Numbered from the stretch's first letter, positions 1 through 12,289 are shown. The stretch: 40,565 nucleotides of DNA from a bacterium (GCA_024635485.1 JAGXIV010000021.1:1-40565), one strand, 5' to 3'. Made by a program: numbers and translations. The notes: generated from the letters alone by a model not told the origin.

Positions 1-3000
1 AAGTCAACGTACATAATCACTCTGTTTTAGAACTCACGGAGCAAAATTTGCATTAAGTCTATCAAGATTTCTATTAATTCTATCAATCAGAATAATAGCA
101 TCATTCACAACAACTCAGGTCAATGCAATAAATCAAATACCAAACGTTAAACTGTATGGATTTCATGTCGCAAACAATCATATATTCACTCAGAGAAGAG
201 CGAGAACTACAGAATACAATATAATAGCGGGTTGCGTATAAGAGTTAAATTGGAATACAAGTATTGAAAAAATAAGAAAGAGAGAGATAAAAAATGAAAA
301 TACCGTTGCTTGAATAAGTTCAGCATTATCTGAATTCTCCCCTCAAGCAGAATAACTGACTCCAGCAGGATAATTATAATTTTCTGCAAAAGTTTCTAGT
401 AAAGGCTGTACCTCAGTAGGAAGTACTCAGTTTTCAAGCTCAGATTCAACTGAAATATTTATTTTGCCATCAAGTCTACTGATACTTGAAAGAGAGGGTT
501 CAAAAGTGTAGCTTAAATAATCTCAAACTCTGATAGGTCATTTTTGCGTAGTGAGAATAATATTTTCGATATCCTTTGGAGAAATCCCATCTCGATATTC
601 TGCAATCTCGATTTTAATTTCGTTATCCTCATATTTAGAAGCGATACTTCCAGCACTAATACCTGATAATTGAGAACGAAGAAGTCCTGTTACATCATCT
701 GGAGTAAGTCATGAAAAAGAAAGTTTTTGTTCATCAAAAGTGTATACAAATTGACCAGGATTATCTTTTGAAGAAACAGAAACATTTTTAGTTCCTTGAA
801 TCGTTAAGAGATACTCTTTGAAATCATTTGCTACTGTTTTTAAAATTCAAATATCATCACTGTTGCTCACGTTTAACTTAATTCAAACTGGAGCTCACGT
901 TGGTGGACCATTGGCTTGAGTCGCAATTTCGACAGTCAAACCTGAAGAGACAAGAGGATCAAGTCACTTCAGTATTGCTTCCTCAACAGTAAATACATCT
1001 CTCATTCACTCTGAGTCTCTAATTTTAGAGTCAATAAGCTCTACATATACACTCATAGCATTTCCTTTGAGCTGAATATAGTAAACCTTAAGTTCTGGAA
1101 AAGTAGAAATAACAGACTCAATTTGTGGAATATACTTATTTAATGCCCGCTCATCGGTTCAGGTTTGAGCTTCGATGTTGATATTAATAATTCCTTCATC
1201 AGATGCTGGAAAAAGAGTAAAACCTATATTTGGAGAAAGAAAAAGAAAACTCAGTATAAGGAGTACAAAAGGAACTCAGATGGACATCAGTCGAGAAAAT
1301 TTATTATCTATAAATCTTGCGAGAGTTCTAGAGTAGCTGTTTGATATCTGCTCAAGTATTTTTTCTCTTGTGTTTTTTGTATCATCTTTCTTTACAGTTT
1401 TTCATACTCTTTCTTCTCGTAAAAATTCAATTTCCTCTTCTGAAAGTGTTTCTTCTAATTCTTTATCATAATGATATACCTTTTTCTTTGCTGCGAGTTT
1501 ATAAAACAATGCTGAAGCGAGAGTGAGAGAAAGAATAAGAGCTGCAACAAGGGTCGCAAATACGGTGATTGGAATAAATGATAAAAATTTTCAAACAATA
1601 CCTGGGAGAAAAATAAGTGGAAGAAATGCTACTAATGTTGTTGCAGTTCAACTTATGAGAGGAGATTTAAGATCTTGAACAGCAAGAATAACTGCAGTCT
1701 TTCGGCTATATCAGAGACTTTGACGTTCTGATGCTCCCTCAATAATGACAATAATCGTATCAATTGCAATTCACAGTGTGAGTACGAGTGAAAAATTTGT
1801 TAAAAAATTTAGTGAAATACCAATAGTATTAAGAACTGCAAAGGTAATAAAAAATGAAAGTGGTAGCAAAATACTTGCAATAAGTGATTCTCTAAAACCA
1901 ACAAACAAGTATATTACAACAAATACAAGTATCAGTGTTTGAACGGCAGTATTTGCAAGATTTTTATAATCTTCAATAATGGTTTCAGCCAAATCTTGTG
2001 AATATTTTACCTCTAAATCTTTAAATTCTGGCTTTGTAGTGATATAATTTTCTAAAGCTTGCTTTGCAGAAGCTGAAACACTAAAGACATTATCTCAAGC
2101 ATTTTTGTTAAATGATAGAGCCACATAATTTTCTCACGTTGTTTCATAAAATCAAAGACTCTTGATTGCTTGATCTGGATATTCTTTTTGAAAGCTTGCA
2201 ATGTCTCCAAGTCTTACTCGAGATATTCAATCTCAAGAAATGATAATATTTTCAAGTTCTCATATACTCCCCAGCTCTCCATCTATTCTAAAATCATACT
2301 CCAAATCACCTATCGTATAATTTCAAAGTGGAGTATTTTTATTAAAGCTTCGTACTGAATTAGCAATAGAACTAACATTGATTCAAAGATTTTCTAGTTT
2401 TGCCTTTGAAACAAGAACCTTAATTTCATATTCAATACTTCCATTTCATCCTGCAGAAAGTGGGTTTGAATTTGTTCCACCAATATCTATAGAAGCAATA
2501 CCAGATTTTCATTCAAGCTCATTTTTCATTTCCTGAGCAAGTGAAGTAAGTGTAAAGGTATCATACTTAGTACTTGGACCATACAATAAAGCATCAAAAA
2601 GGAGTTCATTACTCGTTGAAATTTCTTGGATTCTTGGATCATCCGCTTCAGCAGGAAGACTGAGAGCATCTACTTTATCTTTTATATCAGTAAGAGTATC
2701 TCGTGTACTAATACCATTTTCAAGTTCAACTGTTATACTACTAAATCAAACCGAGGAAGTAGAAGTTATTTTAGAAATTCATTCTATATCATTAATTTCA
2801 TTTTCAATTTTTTCAGTAATCAGACTATCTATATCTTGAGGATTAACTCCAGTATAACTCGTAGCAATTGAAATAATTCCGAATTTTATATCAGGACTAG
2901 ATTCTTTAGGAATTGCAATAACAGAGGCAATTCAAATAAGTACAATGAGAAAAAGGAGTAAGAAAGACGTTTTATAATTTTCAACCCAAAAGGTAAAAAA

Positions 3001-3021
3001 TCATGGTTTTATTTTTTTCAT
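1..3021 (-). CDS. RND-family efflux pump, inner-membrane transporter (AcrB-like), C-terminus cut by window edge
   Basis: Proton-driven export pump of the resistance-nodulation-division superfamily. 1007 residues are visible. They start at the ATG at 3021, with a first membrane helix (LLLFLIVLIGIASVIAIP) and a porter domain. The TM4 region reads GIAIDTIIVIIEG, and near the edge comes the conserved IALTGVVVNDAIILIDRINR that precedes the last helices, so roughly 80-100 residues are missing. In AcrB the TM4 proton relay is a D-D pair; here only the first Asp is kept (D-T). A charged cytoplasmic linker rich in K and E joins the two halves. Many in-frame TGA codons read as Gly. The start overlaps the adaptor gene by 13 bases, so the two are translationally linked. 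Substrate cannot be inferred; no outer-membrane channel gene is visible. Confidence 0.9.
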
Positions 3022-4988
3022 TCGTTATTTTGTTCTACAAGATTAAATTTTTCATTTTCATAGTTCGATACATCTGAAACAATTATTTTTTGATTCGAAC
3101 AAGCTTCGTTTTTATATGTACAAGAAATTATTTCGGCATAATCACCATATATTTCTCAAAGCTCTAATTCAGCCTCATCTAATCATTGTGGAGTAAAAAT
3201 ATTTACGCTTCCAACATTATTTCATCAAACAGTAATAATATTAAGTGGATACAAAGTTTTTTCTGTTTTTATTGGTATGAGAACTTGCACTATATCACCA
3301 ATAATATTTACACCACTCTCAAATACTATAGTTGAAACATAATTAAGATTTTTATCAGCAACGTCAGAAAGTGAATATATAGTTCCAACTATAGATTGTG
3401 TTCCTATAACGACTTTAACTTCTTGTCAGACTTCTATAAATCATACTTCAGTGCTTGAAAATGCGACTTGAACTTCTGGAGTATTATCGCTGAGAAGATT
3501 TGCTATTGGAGTTCACGTATTTACTTCTTGACCTAAATCTACAAAGACTTCTCCAACAGTACCATTAATAGGAGAACTTATTGTGAGTTTCGCGTAGTCT
3601 TTTTGAGCAGAGCTAAGTCAAATTTTAGCCTCAGTAATGGCATTTTGTAAACTACGTTTTGTAACATCATAATTTTTATCTAAATTACTCATTGTATTTT
3701 TTGCAGAACTAATCTGGCTTCTGATATTGGCAATACTATCAGTAGTGTTTATTTGTGTTTGTTCCAATCAAATAGTAGCATTGAGTTCAGAACTTTGTAA
3801 ATTATTAAGCTGAATTTGCTGATTTTTTATTTGGATATCTTTGTCTCTTTTTTGCAGTTCTATATTTTTAAGAATTGATTCTTGATTATTTTCATACGTT
3901 CTAAGAAAGCTTTTTATTGAATTAGAAAGAGAAATAAATCAGGTATAGCTCCCCTGAAGTGCAGATTGATATGCATTTATTTGAGCTAAAAAACCATCTA
4001 TCTTTGATTGATCTAAGAGTCCAACACTTGGAGTAGAATTATTGAGTGTTGTTTCAAGATTATTTAATAGGTTTTTTGTAGAATTATATCAAGTATTGAG
4101 ATAATCAATAATTTCTGAAATCTGAGCTTCAGATATATTTCCTGTGTTGAGTTGTTCTTGATACTTGTCATAGGTACCACTATTTCTATATCTTATGAGT
4201 TCTAATAACAAAGCCTCACTTTGTTTTCTTTGATCTGTATCTTTGACTCATAAAAATTGGTCAAAATTATCATTTGAATTGAAGTTTTTTTGTGTTACAG
4301 AAAGAATATTATCAGAAAATTCTATAATATCATCCAGTGTAAATGTAAGAGATATAATCTCTTTTTTAAGATTTGATTTAAATCACTCTACAGTTTCTTG
4401 ATCAGAAATAAGTTTTGTTTGGTACTCTAATTCAAGCCGAGAGATAGTATTATCAAGTTGATCAATTTGTAATTGTGAAGGTGTATTTTGTGAAGTAAAT
4501 GAACTGGTTTGTACTGAGTTTTGAGCTTGTAATATATTTTGTTCTGCACTTTTTAAGGCAACTTCAAGATTTCTGTTTAGATTTGAAAGAGTTACTTCTG
4601 CATCAAAAATTTGCTTATCAAGTCCTAAAACTTGAGAATCATAATTAATTTGAGCTCTTTCAACTGAATTTTGAGCTCTTTGTATTGCTATACCATAGTT
4701 TCAGAGAGTATCTTCTAATCGTACGAGTGTTTGCCCAGCACTAACACTATCACCTACCTTTACTTGTAGTCATCTAATTCTTCCATTTGCATTTGAAGTA
4801 AGTTGAATATCTTGACTCGAAGAAACTCTTCCCGTCTTTTCTAGAATGGATTCATTTTGAAAACTACTTCATAATTTTGTTTCGACAAAAAAATCTTGTT
4901 TTTCTGTACTTACGCCTGAATCTTCTCCTCAAAAACTACATGAAGAAATGAGAAGAACAATAAGTGAAGTACTTATAATTTTCTTCAT
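3009..4988 (-). CDS. RND/ABC-type periplasmic adaptor (membrane fusion protein), lipoprotein with very long coiled coil
   Basis: HlyD/AcrA-type adaptor that would couple the pump to the envelope. 659 residues. The N-terminus is a lipoprotein signal (LIVLLISSCSF, Cys about residue 17). A biotinyl-lipoyl half-motif follows (GRIRGLQVKVGDSVSAGQTL), then several hundred Gln/Asn/Leu-rich residues predicted as a helical hairpin, then the second lipoyl half (LTISSPINGTVGEVFVDLGQ) and a beta-barrel / membrane-proximal part (VGFIEVGQEVKVVIG). Usual family length is about 350-450 residues, so the hairpin is greatly extended. It lies 3 bases downstream of the AbrB-like gene and overlaps the pump gene. 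In-frame TGA codons occur at conserved Gly positions. Confidence 0.88.
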
Positions 4989-4991
4989 ATA

Positions 4992-5228
4992 TTAATTATT
5001 ATTATTAAATTCAATAGGGTCTTGTTCCTGAACATATTTCATTAATTGCTCAAGTGATGAGTTTGGAACTATTCCGATTGCCACATTATCATGCAATACA
5101 ATACTCACACTATCTCACGATTTGAGTCAAAGTGCATCTCGCGCATGTTTTGGAATTACTATTTGTCCTTTGGAACCGATATTAGCTGTCCCACATAATT
5201 GGAATTTTTTTGTATTATCGCATTTCAT
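4992..5228 (-). CDS. SpoVT/AbrB-type swapped-hairpin DNA-binding protein
   Basis: 78-residue transcription-factor-like protein. The core ANIGSKGQIVIPKHARDALG, followed by LKSGDSVSIVLHDNVAIGIVP, is the typical AbrB/MazE looped-hinge fold; two Gly residues are encoded by TGA. A short N-terminal part contains two Cys (MKCDNTKKFQLCGTA), which is not usual for the family. It is first in a compact operon with the RND adaptor and pump (3-base gap), so autoregulation and control of the pump is the simplest reading. Two adjacent palindromes lie just upstream of its start. It could instead be an antitoxin-type AbrB, but no toxin gene is adjacent. Confidence 0.85.
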
Positions 5229-5246
5229 GTTTTGGTAGTTAAAAAA

Positions 5247-5277
5247 TCATACAAGTATGAAAAGTATAACTTATACT
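5247..5277. promoter_or_regulatory. Two adjacent perfect palindromes upstream of the AbrB-like gene (candidate operator)
   Basis: TCATACAAGTATGA (5247-5260) and AGTATAACTTATACT (5263-5277) are perfect dyads separated by two bases and share the half-site GTAT/ATAC. They lie 19-49 bases upstream of the AbrB-like start codon, in the only region where a promoter for the AbrB-adaptor-pump operon could sit. Operator function is inferred from position and symmetry. Confidence 0.5.
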
Positions 5278-5279
5278 AC

Positions 5280-5315
5280 AAAAAAAATATTAAAATCAAA
5301 TGATTTTAATATTTT
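5280..5315 (-). terminator. Intrinsic terminator downstream of the 76-residue membrane protein gene
   Basis: A 15-bp inverted repeat (5284-5298 with 5301-5315, core TTAAAATCA/TGATTTTAA, two-base loop) is followed on the minus strand by a run of 8 T (complement of 5280-5287). It ends the upstream minus-strand unit and isolates the AbrB-RND operon. The stem is AT-rich but long. Confidence 0.7.
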
Positions 5316-5331
5316 ATCTATAGAATTATAT

Positions 5332-5562
5332 TTACTGAGTTATTTCTCAGGTTCAAATTTCAACATCTCAGCTTCCTGTAGTGGTTGCTCAAGTAAGTGT
5401 TTCTAAGAACTTTTCTAGTTCTTCTTGACTCAGTTCAGGAGCAGCATTTTGCTTAGAAAAATTAGCAAGAACTAATACTCCAGTTCAAATTATTCATGAT
5501 ATGAGAGCCAAAAGTGCAATACCTGCAATTATCTTTGGCATAAGTTTTTGTTTATATTTCAT
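5332..5562 (-). CDS. Small single-pass membrane protein, unknown function
   Basis: 76 residues with code 25. An N-terminal basic stretch (MKYKQKLMPK) is followed by one hydrophobic segment (IIAGIALLALISGIIGTGVLVLA) and a Glu/Thr/Gly-rich tail (ELSQEELEKFLETLTGATTTG) that would lie outside the membrane. It sits 18 bases downstream of the large exported protein gene and is followed by a terminator, so it is probably the last gene of that unit. No family recognised. Confidence 0.65.
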
Positions 5563-5580
5563 AGATTTTTTTAACTATAG

Positions 5581-8232
5581 TTATGGAAGGTATGATGGAA
5601 GTTCCTTGATTTCTATATTTGTTGATAATATACTTCTATTTCACTCATATATCTTACTCACTAGGTTTCCTTCAAGCAAGATAGTATATTTTTTTCATCC
5701 AGAATCAAATTTTAAAGTCATAATATTACTACTGATGGTATAGAGAAAATCAATTTCTGTGTTTGCATACTTCTTTCCAAGGAATATGAATAATTCATCA
5801 TACGTTGCATTATACTCAACTAAGTTCTCGAAGAAACTCTTAAACTCATTCTGATTTATTTTACCTATAAATTGAATCTTCATTCAAGATTCTAGACTTA
5901 AAACAATATTTTTGAAATACTTATTATTTTCATTGTATACATATTGCGTATCTAGCTTTCACATAAAACTGACAGCATCCAAAGTCTTTGAAGTTTGAAT
6001 AAATGGGATATCTTCAAGATATATATCATAATTTGAATTTTTCTTTTGAAGTCGAATATCTCCATATTTAACTTCTATTATTGGTTTAAGTGGATTAAAT
6101 TCACCTTGAATAAGTATATCTCTTTTGAAGACTATTTCAGCAGAGTCTTCATCGTATTGCAGAACTCCATTATTATAATCTTCTATACTACTTGCGTTGT
6201 TTTGTAGAAAAGTAAGTTCAAAAAAGTTTTTAAAATCTGAAGAATCTTTTTCCTCTTCTGGTAAAGATTGAAATCTCTCATCCCACTCTTTCTCGGTTGC
6301 ATCAAGTTTGTAAATAAATTTCAGACCCTTGCCGTCTATAGTGATATTTTGAATTTTATTTAATTCCAAAGGAAATAGCTCAAAAGAAAAATTTCTTCAA
6401 CTTACTATAAAATTAGTAATTTTATAATAACTTTCATCAATCACTTCTACCTTAGTATTTTCAATATTGGTTCATAAAAATTGTGAGAGATAGTTAAGCG
6501 CATTACGTTCAGAAACTACGATTTTATTTTCATCTTCTCACGCAGATTGCAGGAGAGTGATTTTAGAAACATCGTACTTCGCTATATATGATTCATAATT
6601 TTCTAGTGCATCAAAGTATTCCCCTAAACGAAGTATTGAATTCTTAATATTCTTTGCGATAAGATTATCTCTCGGATTTGTTGGGCTTAAGAGCCTAGAT
6701 TTTTGATTGTAAATTCCTGAAATATTCTTTATTTGTAACTTTAAATCTAAGATATTTTGAGATGATAAAGAGTTAGTATTAGAAAGAGTAAGCAGATTTT
6801 CTACAGATCTTTCAGGAGAAAAATATGTATTTCTTAAATATTCATCAAAATTTTCTAGAATAGAGCTATACTTGTACAAAGAGGTTATTTCGAGAACTTG
6901 AGAATCTGAAAACGCTATTTGAGAAACTTGAACATAACGTGAGAGCATTTCAACAATACTTTCTATATTTTCTTTAGAATTTATTTTCCCCAGGTAAGAA
7001 AGAAGTTGTTTTTCTAGAAAGAAACTGAAGTACTGATGTTCTAGTTTTGAATTGTCTTCCTCACTACTATGAGACAAAGCAAAGCTGTTAAATGACTGAA
7101 TATACTTTTTAAGTATGTTTTCCTGCATTTTTGCGCCTATATCGAGCTGAGAATATAATGCAAATCAGTACACTGGATAGAGATGAGAATCAAGTTGTGA
7201 TACATCTCAAGAAAGAGAAGCAAAGCTAAGTTTAGCAATACTTTGATCGAGTTCGTAATTTGAACTAACTAGCACATTTAACTGATTTTGGAGTTGAACC
7301 ATTTCTTCATAATCAATTATACTTAGTCATTTGAGAGAAGTGAGATTATCTCTCAGTTTTCTTTCTAAGCTTGGATTAAATTCTTTCAGTGTTAATATTT
7401 CTAAATATTCACTGAGAATCTTATTTTTTAGGAAAATTATTTTTTTCTGTGAATTAAAGAAAATACTAGCATAATTTTCTATAAAATCTGCAGCATCATA
7501 AGATGAGAGATCAAATGAATGAATTTCTGTGAGTTTTGTACTAAAAACCTTATCTTTTTCCTGTATATATGTAAGAGTAGGAAGAAGGAATTGTTCTAAA
7601 GAGTCACGATAATTCACAAAAATACTTTGGTCTATAATATTGTGTGTACTCACAGGTAAATATCATAGCTCATATGCGGTCTCTACTCGAACTACATCTC
7701 AATTATCTACAAACTTTCATCTTGCTGGTTGAAAAACAACATACATATGAGGATTCAGATAGATAGTAGTAAAGAGCTTATCATTTGTGCTATCAATGAG
7801 TTTAAAGTTTAAAGGAGTGTTAATTGAATAAATCAGTATACTTCAAGATTGTGTCTCACTATCTATATATATTTCTCCAATACCTTGTTGTTGTATTTCA
7901 AAACCATTTCATAAAAGAACATAATTCTTGCTCAAATCTCTAAAAGAACTCATGTAGAGTCCATTTTTTGAAATATCAGCTACAATTTGAGAATCTTTTT
8001 TTTCTATTGAAACACGCTCATGAGAGCTATACAAATTCTCAAAAAGAGAGTATTTTTGTGTGAAAATCTGTACTCAAGAAGATGTTTCTATAGCTTGAGT
8101 ATCAAATATATTTCACATTGCAACTCAGCTATCTAGAGAAGTATCAGTGTTTCCAATAAATCAGACAAAGACCAATACCATACATAAAAGTATGGTAAAG
8201 AGTCCTGATAAAATACGGAAAATAAATCACAT
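5581..8232 (-). CDS. Large exported/membrane-anchored protein, unknown function
   Basis: 883 residues. The ATG at 8232 begins MGFIFRILSGLFTILLCMVLVFVGFIG, a signal or membrane anchor. Residues about 40-190 look beta-rich (GIGEIYIDSETQSGSILIYS) and vaguely resemble FecR-type envelope domains; this is a weak impression. The rest is charged, helical and low in Cys (for example LEQFLLPTLTYIQEKDKVF). An in-frame TAG at 8266-8268 precludes a much longer N-terminus. A good promoter lies just upstream. Standard-code translation breaks it into several pieces; with TGA as Gly it is a single uninterrupted frame. Neighbours suggest an envelope role, but function is not recognised. Confidence 0.72.
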
Positions 8233-8262
8233 ATGAAGATTTTCTACAAAATATATAAATAT

Positions 8263-8291
8263 ATTCTACCATAGAAATTATGATTTGTAAA
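8263..8291 (-). promoter_or_regulatory. Promoter for the 883-residue protein gene
   Basis: On the minus strand TTTACA (8291-8286), a 17-base spacer and TAGAAT (8268-8263) match the sigma-70-type pattern, about 30 bases before the ATG at 8232. Confidence 0.55.
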
Positions 8292-8312
8292 AAATCTAGG
8301 CTTAAAATCACC

Positions 8313-9365
8313 TTAATTAAAATCTTTTTCAAATATATCTTTAAAATCAGAAATAAGATTGGTGTTTTGACTTAAAATACCAATTTCTCTATTTTCATCT
8401 AAACTGTATTTTGAAAAATTAATACTTCAAATATAAAGAGTTTTAGAATCAGCTAATATAGACTTTGCATGAAGTTTTGGACCACTCATTGGGCGTACAT
8501 CAATTCATGCTTTTTTTAAAACTTCTATACTCTCTGGATTCTCATTATAATAGATTTTTTCAACAATAAGTCGTATTTTTATTCCATCTTTTGATTTTTG
8601 GAGAAGAATATTTTCTAACTCTTCATCTGCTAAATATGGAAAATATATTTCAAGAGTCAGCAAAGACGATTTTATAAGCTCAGTTAACTTGACCCTACTC
8701 GCTCATGGAGATAAGACAAGATTTGGATCTAACACACCTCCAGCAATTCTTTCATAATCAAGTAAAAATAATTCTTTCAATTTTCAAACAAATACCGCAT
8801 CATTCAAATACACAAGAAAATCTCTATTTTTCGTAAATAATGAATATGAAAAATTTCAAGTCGAAACATATCCATAATCATCAATAAGAAGCAACTTTGA
8901 ATGATTCAGTGAATAATTGAGAGGATCAGACCATCGCACATCTATCCCCGCATCTACAAATGCATTATAATGTGCATCGTTAAGATATGGAGCTTGATAG
9001 GGATTATTTTCTAGTAAAATCTTTACATCGACTCATCTTGTATAAGCTCGTATTAAAGCATCTCTCAAATCTTTTTCTGTAAAAATATATACTTCGATAT
9101 ACACTTTTACTTGTGCTGCATCAATCTCTGAAACCAAACGCGTTAAAAGCTCTTTATCTGGGGTTATATTCAACTGTAGATCTCACTTAAACTCTTTAAG
9201 TTGAGATATTCAAAAATCTTTCAGTGTATTACTTGAGAGTATTTGATATTCTTGACTGGATTTTTGAGTATTATGAAACTCCCAATATTCAGGTCAATAA
9301 TACAATGAAAATACAACAAAAAAGAGTATTCAAGTAAAGAGTTGGATTATTTTTTTTGTGTTCAT
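8313..9365 (-). CDS. Phospholipase D-like protein with two HKD motifs, membrane-anchored
   Basis: 350 residues. A short N-terminal membrane segment (IIQLFTGILFFVVFSLYYG) is followed by two PLD repeats. The first active-site motif is HSKLLLIDDYGYVSTGNFS (HxKx4D, about residue 175); the second is HAKSILADSKTLYIGSINFS (about residue 310). Both catalytic His-Lys-Asp sets are intact. The family includes cardiolipin synthases and nucleases; the membrane anchor favours phospholipid transfer, such as cardiolipin synthesis, but this cannot be settled from motifs. It starts 3 bases after the stop of the ABC exporter gene, so the two are probably co-transcribed. Confidence 0.87.
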
Positions 9366-9368
9366 TAT

Positions 9369-11117
9369 TTAAAATCAGCTTTGTAACTCAAGCATTTCAT
9401 TATAAAATCATTTCATTTTTACAAGTTCCTTATGTGTTCCTCGCTCTTTTAATTCACTATTTTCAATAACTATAATATCATCAGCATGTTTCACCGTTTG
9501 TAGTCTATGAGCAATGACAAGCACCGTTCTATCTTTAAAAAGATTTTGCATTGCAAGTGTAATATGTTTTTCTGAAATACTATCTAGAGCGCTGGTAGGT
9601 TCATCTAAAATAATAATTTTAGGATTTTTCAAAAATATTTTTGCAATAGCAAGACGTTGTTTTTGTCCTCAAGAGAGCTTCACTCAACGTTCTCCAATTT
9701 CTGTATCAAGTCAAAGTGGTAAATCATAGACAAACTCTGCATGAGCTTGTTTTATGATATGCCGTATGTGTGTTTCATCTATTTCTTCATTCACAGCGTA
9801 CATGAGATTTTCTCGTACTGTTCCATCAAACACGCTTGGCTCTTGCGTCAGATACCCAATATCTTTAAAATAGCTTTTGAGACTTGTTTCTGAGAGTTTT
9901 TGTCCATCAACAATTATTTCTCACGAATTTGCTCTTATATATCCAGCAATAAGTTTCACCAGAGTAGATTTTCATCCTCCACTTGGGCCAACAAATGCTG
10001 TAACCTTTTCTCACATAAGTTTCAATGAAAATCTATGAAAGACAAGATTATTTTCATCATATCCAAAATTTATATTTTGAAGTTCTATTGCTCATTGTGT
10101 ATGCTCAAAAGTATTTCATTCTTCATATCACTCAATCTGAGGAGTAGAGTCAAAAAAGTCCCAAAGAACTTGAATTTCAGCAAATTCTTTCGTAAAGTTC
10201 TTTAAAAAATCAAGAGTATTTGTAAAAACTTTCTGCATCATAAGTATAGCTCACGTGATTCAAACAATGAGGGATAAACTGATTTCTCAAGCAAAATATA
10301 ATTTTCAGAAATAGAGAAATATTGTGTAAAATAATATAATAACTACAATGACTCCCAATGCGAAAAATGGAACCATATATGGAGCCATTTTTTTATTATA
10401 AAATATTTGTCATTCTTGAAGTTCGTGAAGTTTTTTTATTTCTGAACCAATTTTTTCAGCCTGCAGTATTTCATTTTTTGCCATAATTATTTTCACAACT
10501 CTTTTTGACCAAAGATTATCAAGTTCTATTCTACTTTTACGTAATTCAAGAACTTTGTAGTTTAACATAAGTCAAAGAACTTGTCACAAAATAAGTAAAA
10601 AAATGAAAAGTACTACAAGTAAATAATTTACCTGTGATAGTAAGACAACTGTCAATCATACTGATAACGTAAGATTTACTCCTTCAATAATTATTTTATC
10701 TAAAAGTCCTCACCATAATTTTACTCATTTTGAAATAATGGAAATTGACTTTCAAGTACCGTATTTCTCATGTGTATTCATGTCAAACTTTACATATATT
10801 GGAAAATACTCTCCCTCAATTGTTTTCCTAAATCTATTATAAGTATAAGTCCACCAATTATGAGCAATTGCTAAAAATATAAATAAAATTATAAAATATA
10901 CTGCATATTCTACAAGAACTTGATGAAAAATATCAATATTTTGAATTTCTAAAGCATTGGTAATATCCTTTACGAAGTAAACAAAAAGTATTCAAAAAAA
11001 TCATTCAATACAAAAATATAAAATAAATCAAAGAGTAACTAACTTATTACTTTTTACAGGTTCAAAAAATCGTAAAGATTTTTGAAGCATATTTTGTTCT
11101 TTATTTCACTGTAACAT
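9369..11117 (-). CDS. ABC exporter, fused transmembrane and ATPase domains
   Basis: 582 residues, the usual half-exporter size. The N-terminal ~330 residues form the membrane domain (for example [33 protein letters not shown]). The ATPase has Walker A GPSGGGKST, signature LSGGQKQR, Walker [13 protein letters not shown] and H-loop VIAHRLQTV. The Gly immediately before the Walker A Lys and the first Gly of the signature are encoded by TGA, which is strong evidence for code 25. Start taken at the first ATG (11117); a second in-frame ATG lies about 27 bases downstream. Likely works as a homodimer exporting lipid or drug-like substrates. Followed at 3 bases by the PLD-like gene. Confidence 0.92.
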
Positions 11118-11179
11118 AAAAAATAGCTATATATATTACTCATACTATAGCGATTTTTTGTAATTTAAAAAGTTCTTAT

Positions 11180-12289
11180 TTATCCAAAAAGTTTCTCGAG
11201 CACTCATTTTTTATTAAGTACATTCAGTTTTTTTTCTTTTGCTATTTCTGCATATAATTCTCTCTCCTTATGACTAATTTTTTTAGGAACAGGAATAGAA
11301 ACATGAATCAGTAAATCTCACTTTGCATCTCTTTGAACATCTTTTACCCCGTCAGATGATATTTTTATAACATATTCATTTTGAGTACCAGCATCTATAG
11401 TAATAGTTCTTTTTCCTATAATTGGAATATGTAATTCTTTTTTCGTTCACAAAACTGCTTCAATAAAATCTATTTCAATATCATAATGCAGGTCATTTCA
11501 ATCTCGAGAAAGTCATTTTTCTTCAGTTTGAACATGGAATCGAACATATAAATCTCATGAAGCTTTTGTACCAATACCATCATTTCCTTCTCAAGAAAGT
11601 TTTATTACCATTCCATCATCAATACCAGCAGGAATATCTAAATCGATAGTATGTTTTTTAAGATTTCTTTTTTCCCCACGACACTCAGAACAAGTTTCTT
11701 CAAATAGTTCTCAGCTTCCACTACAATCTGGACAAGTTCTTGTTTGTTGAATTCTTCCAAATGGACTTTGACTTGTATAGGTTACTTGTCATCACCCCTG
11801 ACAGGTAGAACATGATTTTTTTCAAGTACCCCCAACTCCATCACACCTTGTACAGATTTCTCTTTTGTTAAATTTTATCGTTTCCTTTCCACCATAAATA
11901 CTTGTTTTAAGATCAATGGAAATATCATATTCAAGATCCTCTCCTCGAGTTTCTCTCCGAGCTTGCGTTCTTGAACCTCCTCCACCAAATCAACCACCAA
12001 AAAATGAATTGAAAATATCTGAAATATCCTCTCCAGCAAATCAACCTCCACCAAATCAAGAGCTATTTCAACCAACACTTCCATACGTATCATACTGTTG
12101 TTTTTTTCAAGCATCTGAAAGTACTGAGTATGCTTCATTGACTTCCTTAAATTTGATTTCAGATTCTTTATCTCCTCCCGTTCTATCAGGGTGATATTTC
12201 ATCGCAAGTGATCTATATGATTTTTTTATTGTAATTTCATCTGCATGTCGTTCAACTCAGAGAATGTCATAATAATCTTTTTGTGCCAT
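11180..12289 (-). CDS. dnaJ: Chaperone DnaJ (Hsp40)
   Basis: Co-chaperone that delivers clients to DnaK and stimulates its ATPase. 369 residues, normal for a type I DnaJ. The J domain has [15 protein letters not shown] with the HPD triad; then comes a Gly/Phe-rich linker with many TGA-encoded Gly (FFGGGFGGGG). The zinc region has four Cys pairs: [25 protein letters not shown] and CSECRGEK; the last lacks the usual second and third Gly. The C-terminal client-binding domains follow ([19 protein letters not shown]). No dnaK or grpE is in the window. The gene appears to stand alone, 73 bases after the preceding small gene. Confidence 0.95.
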
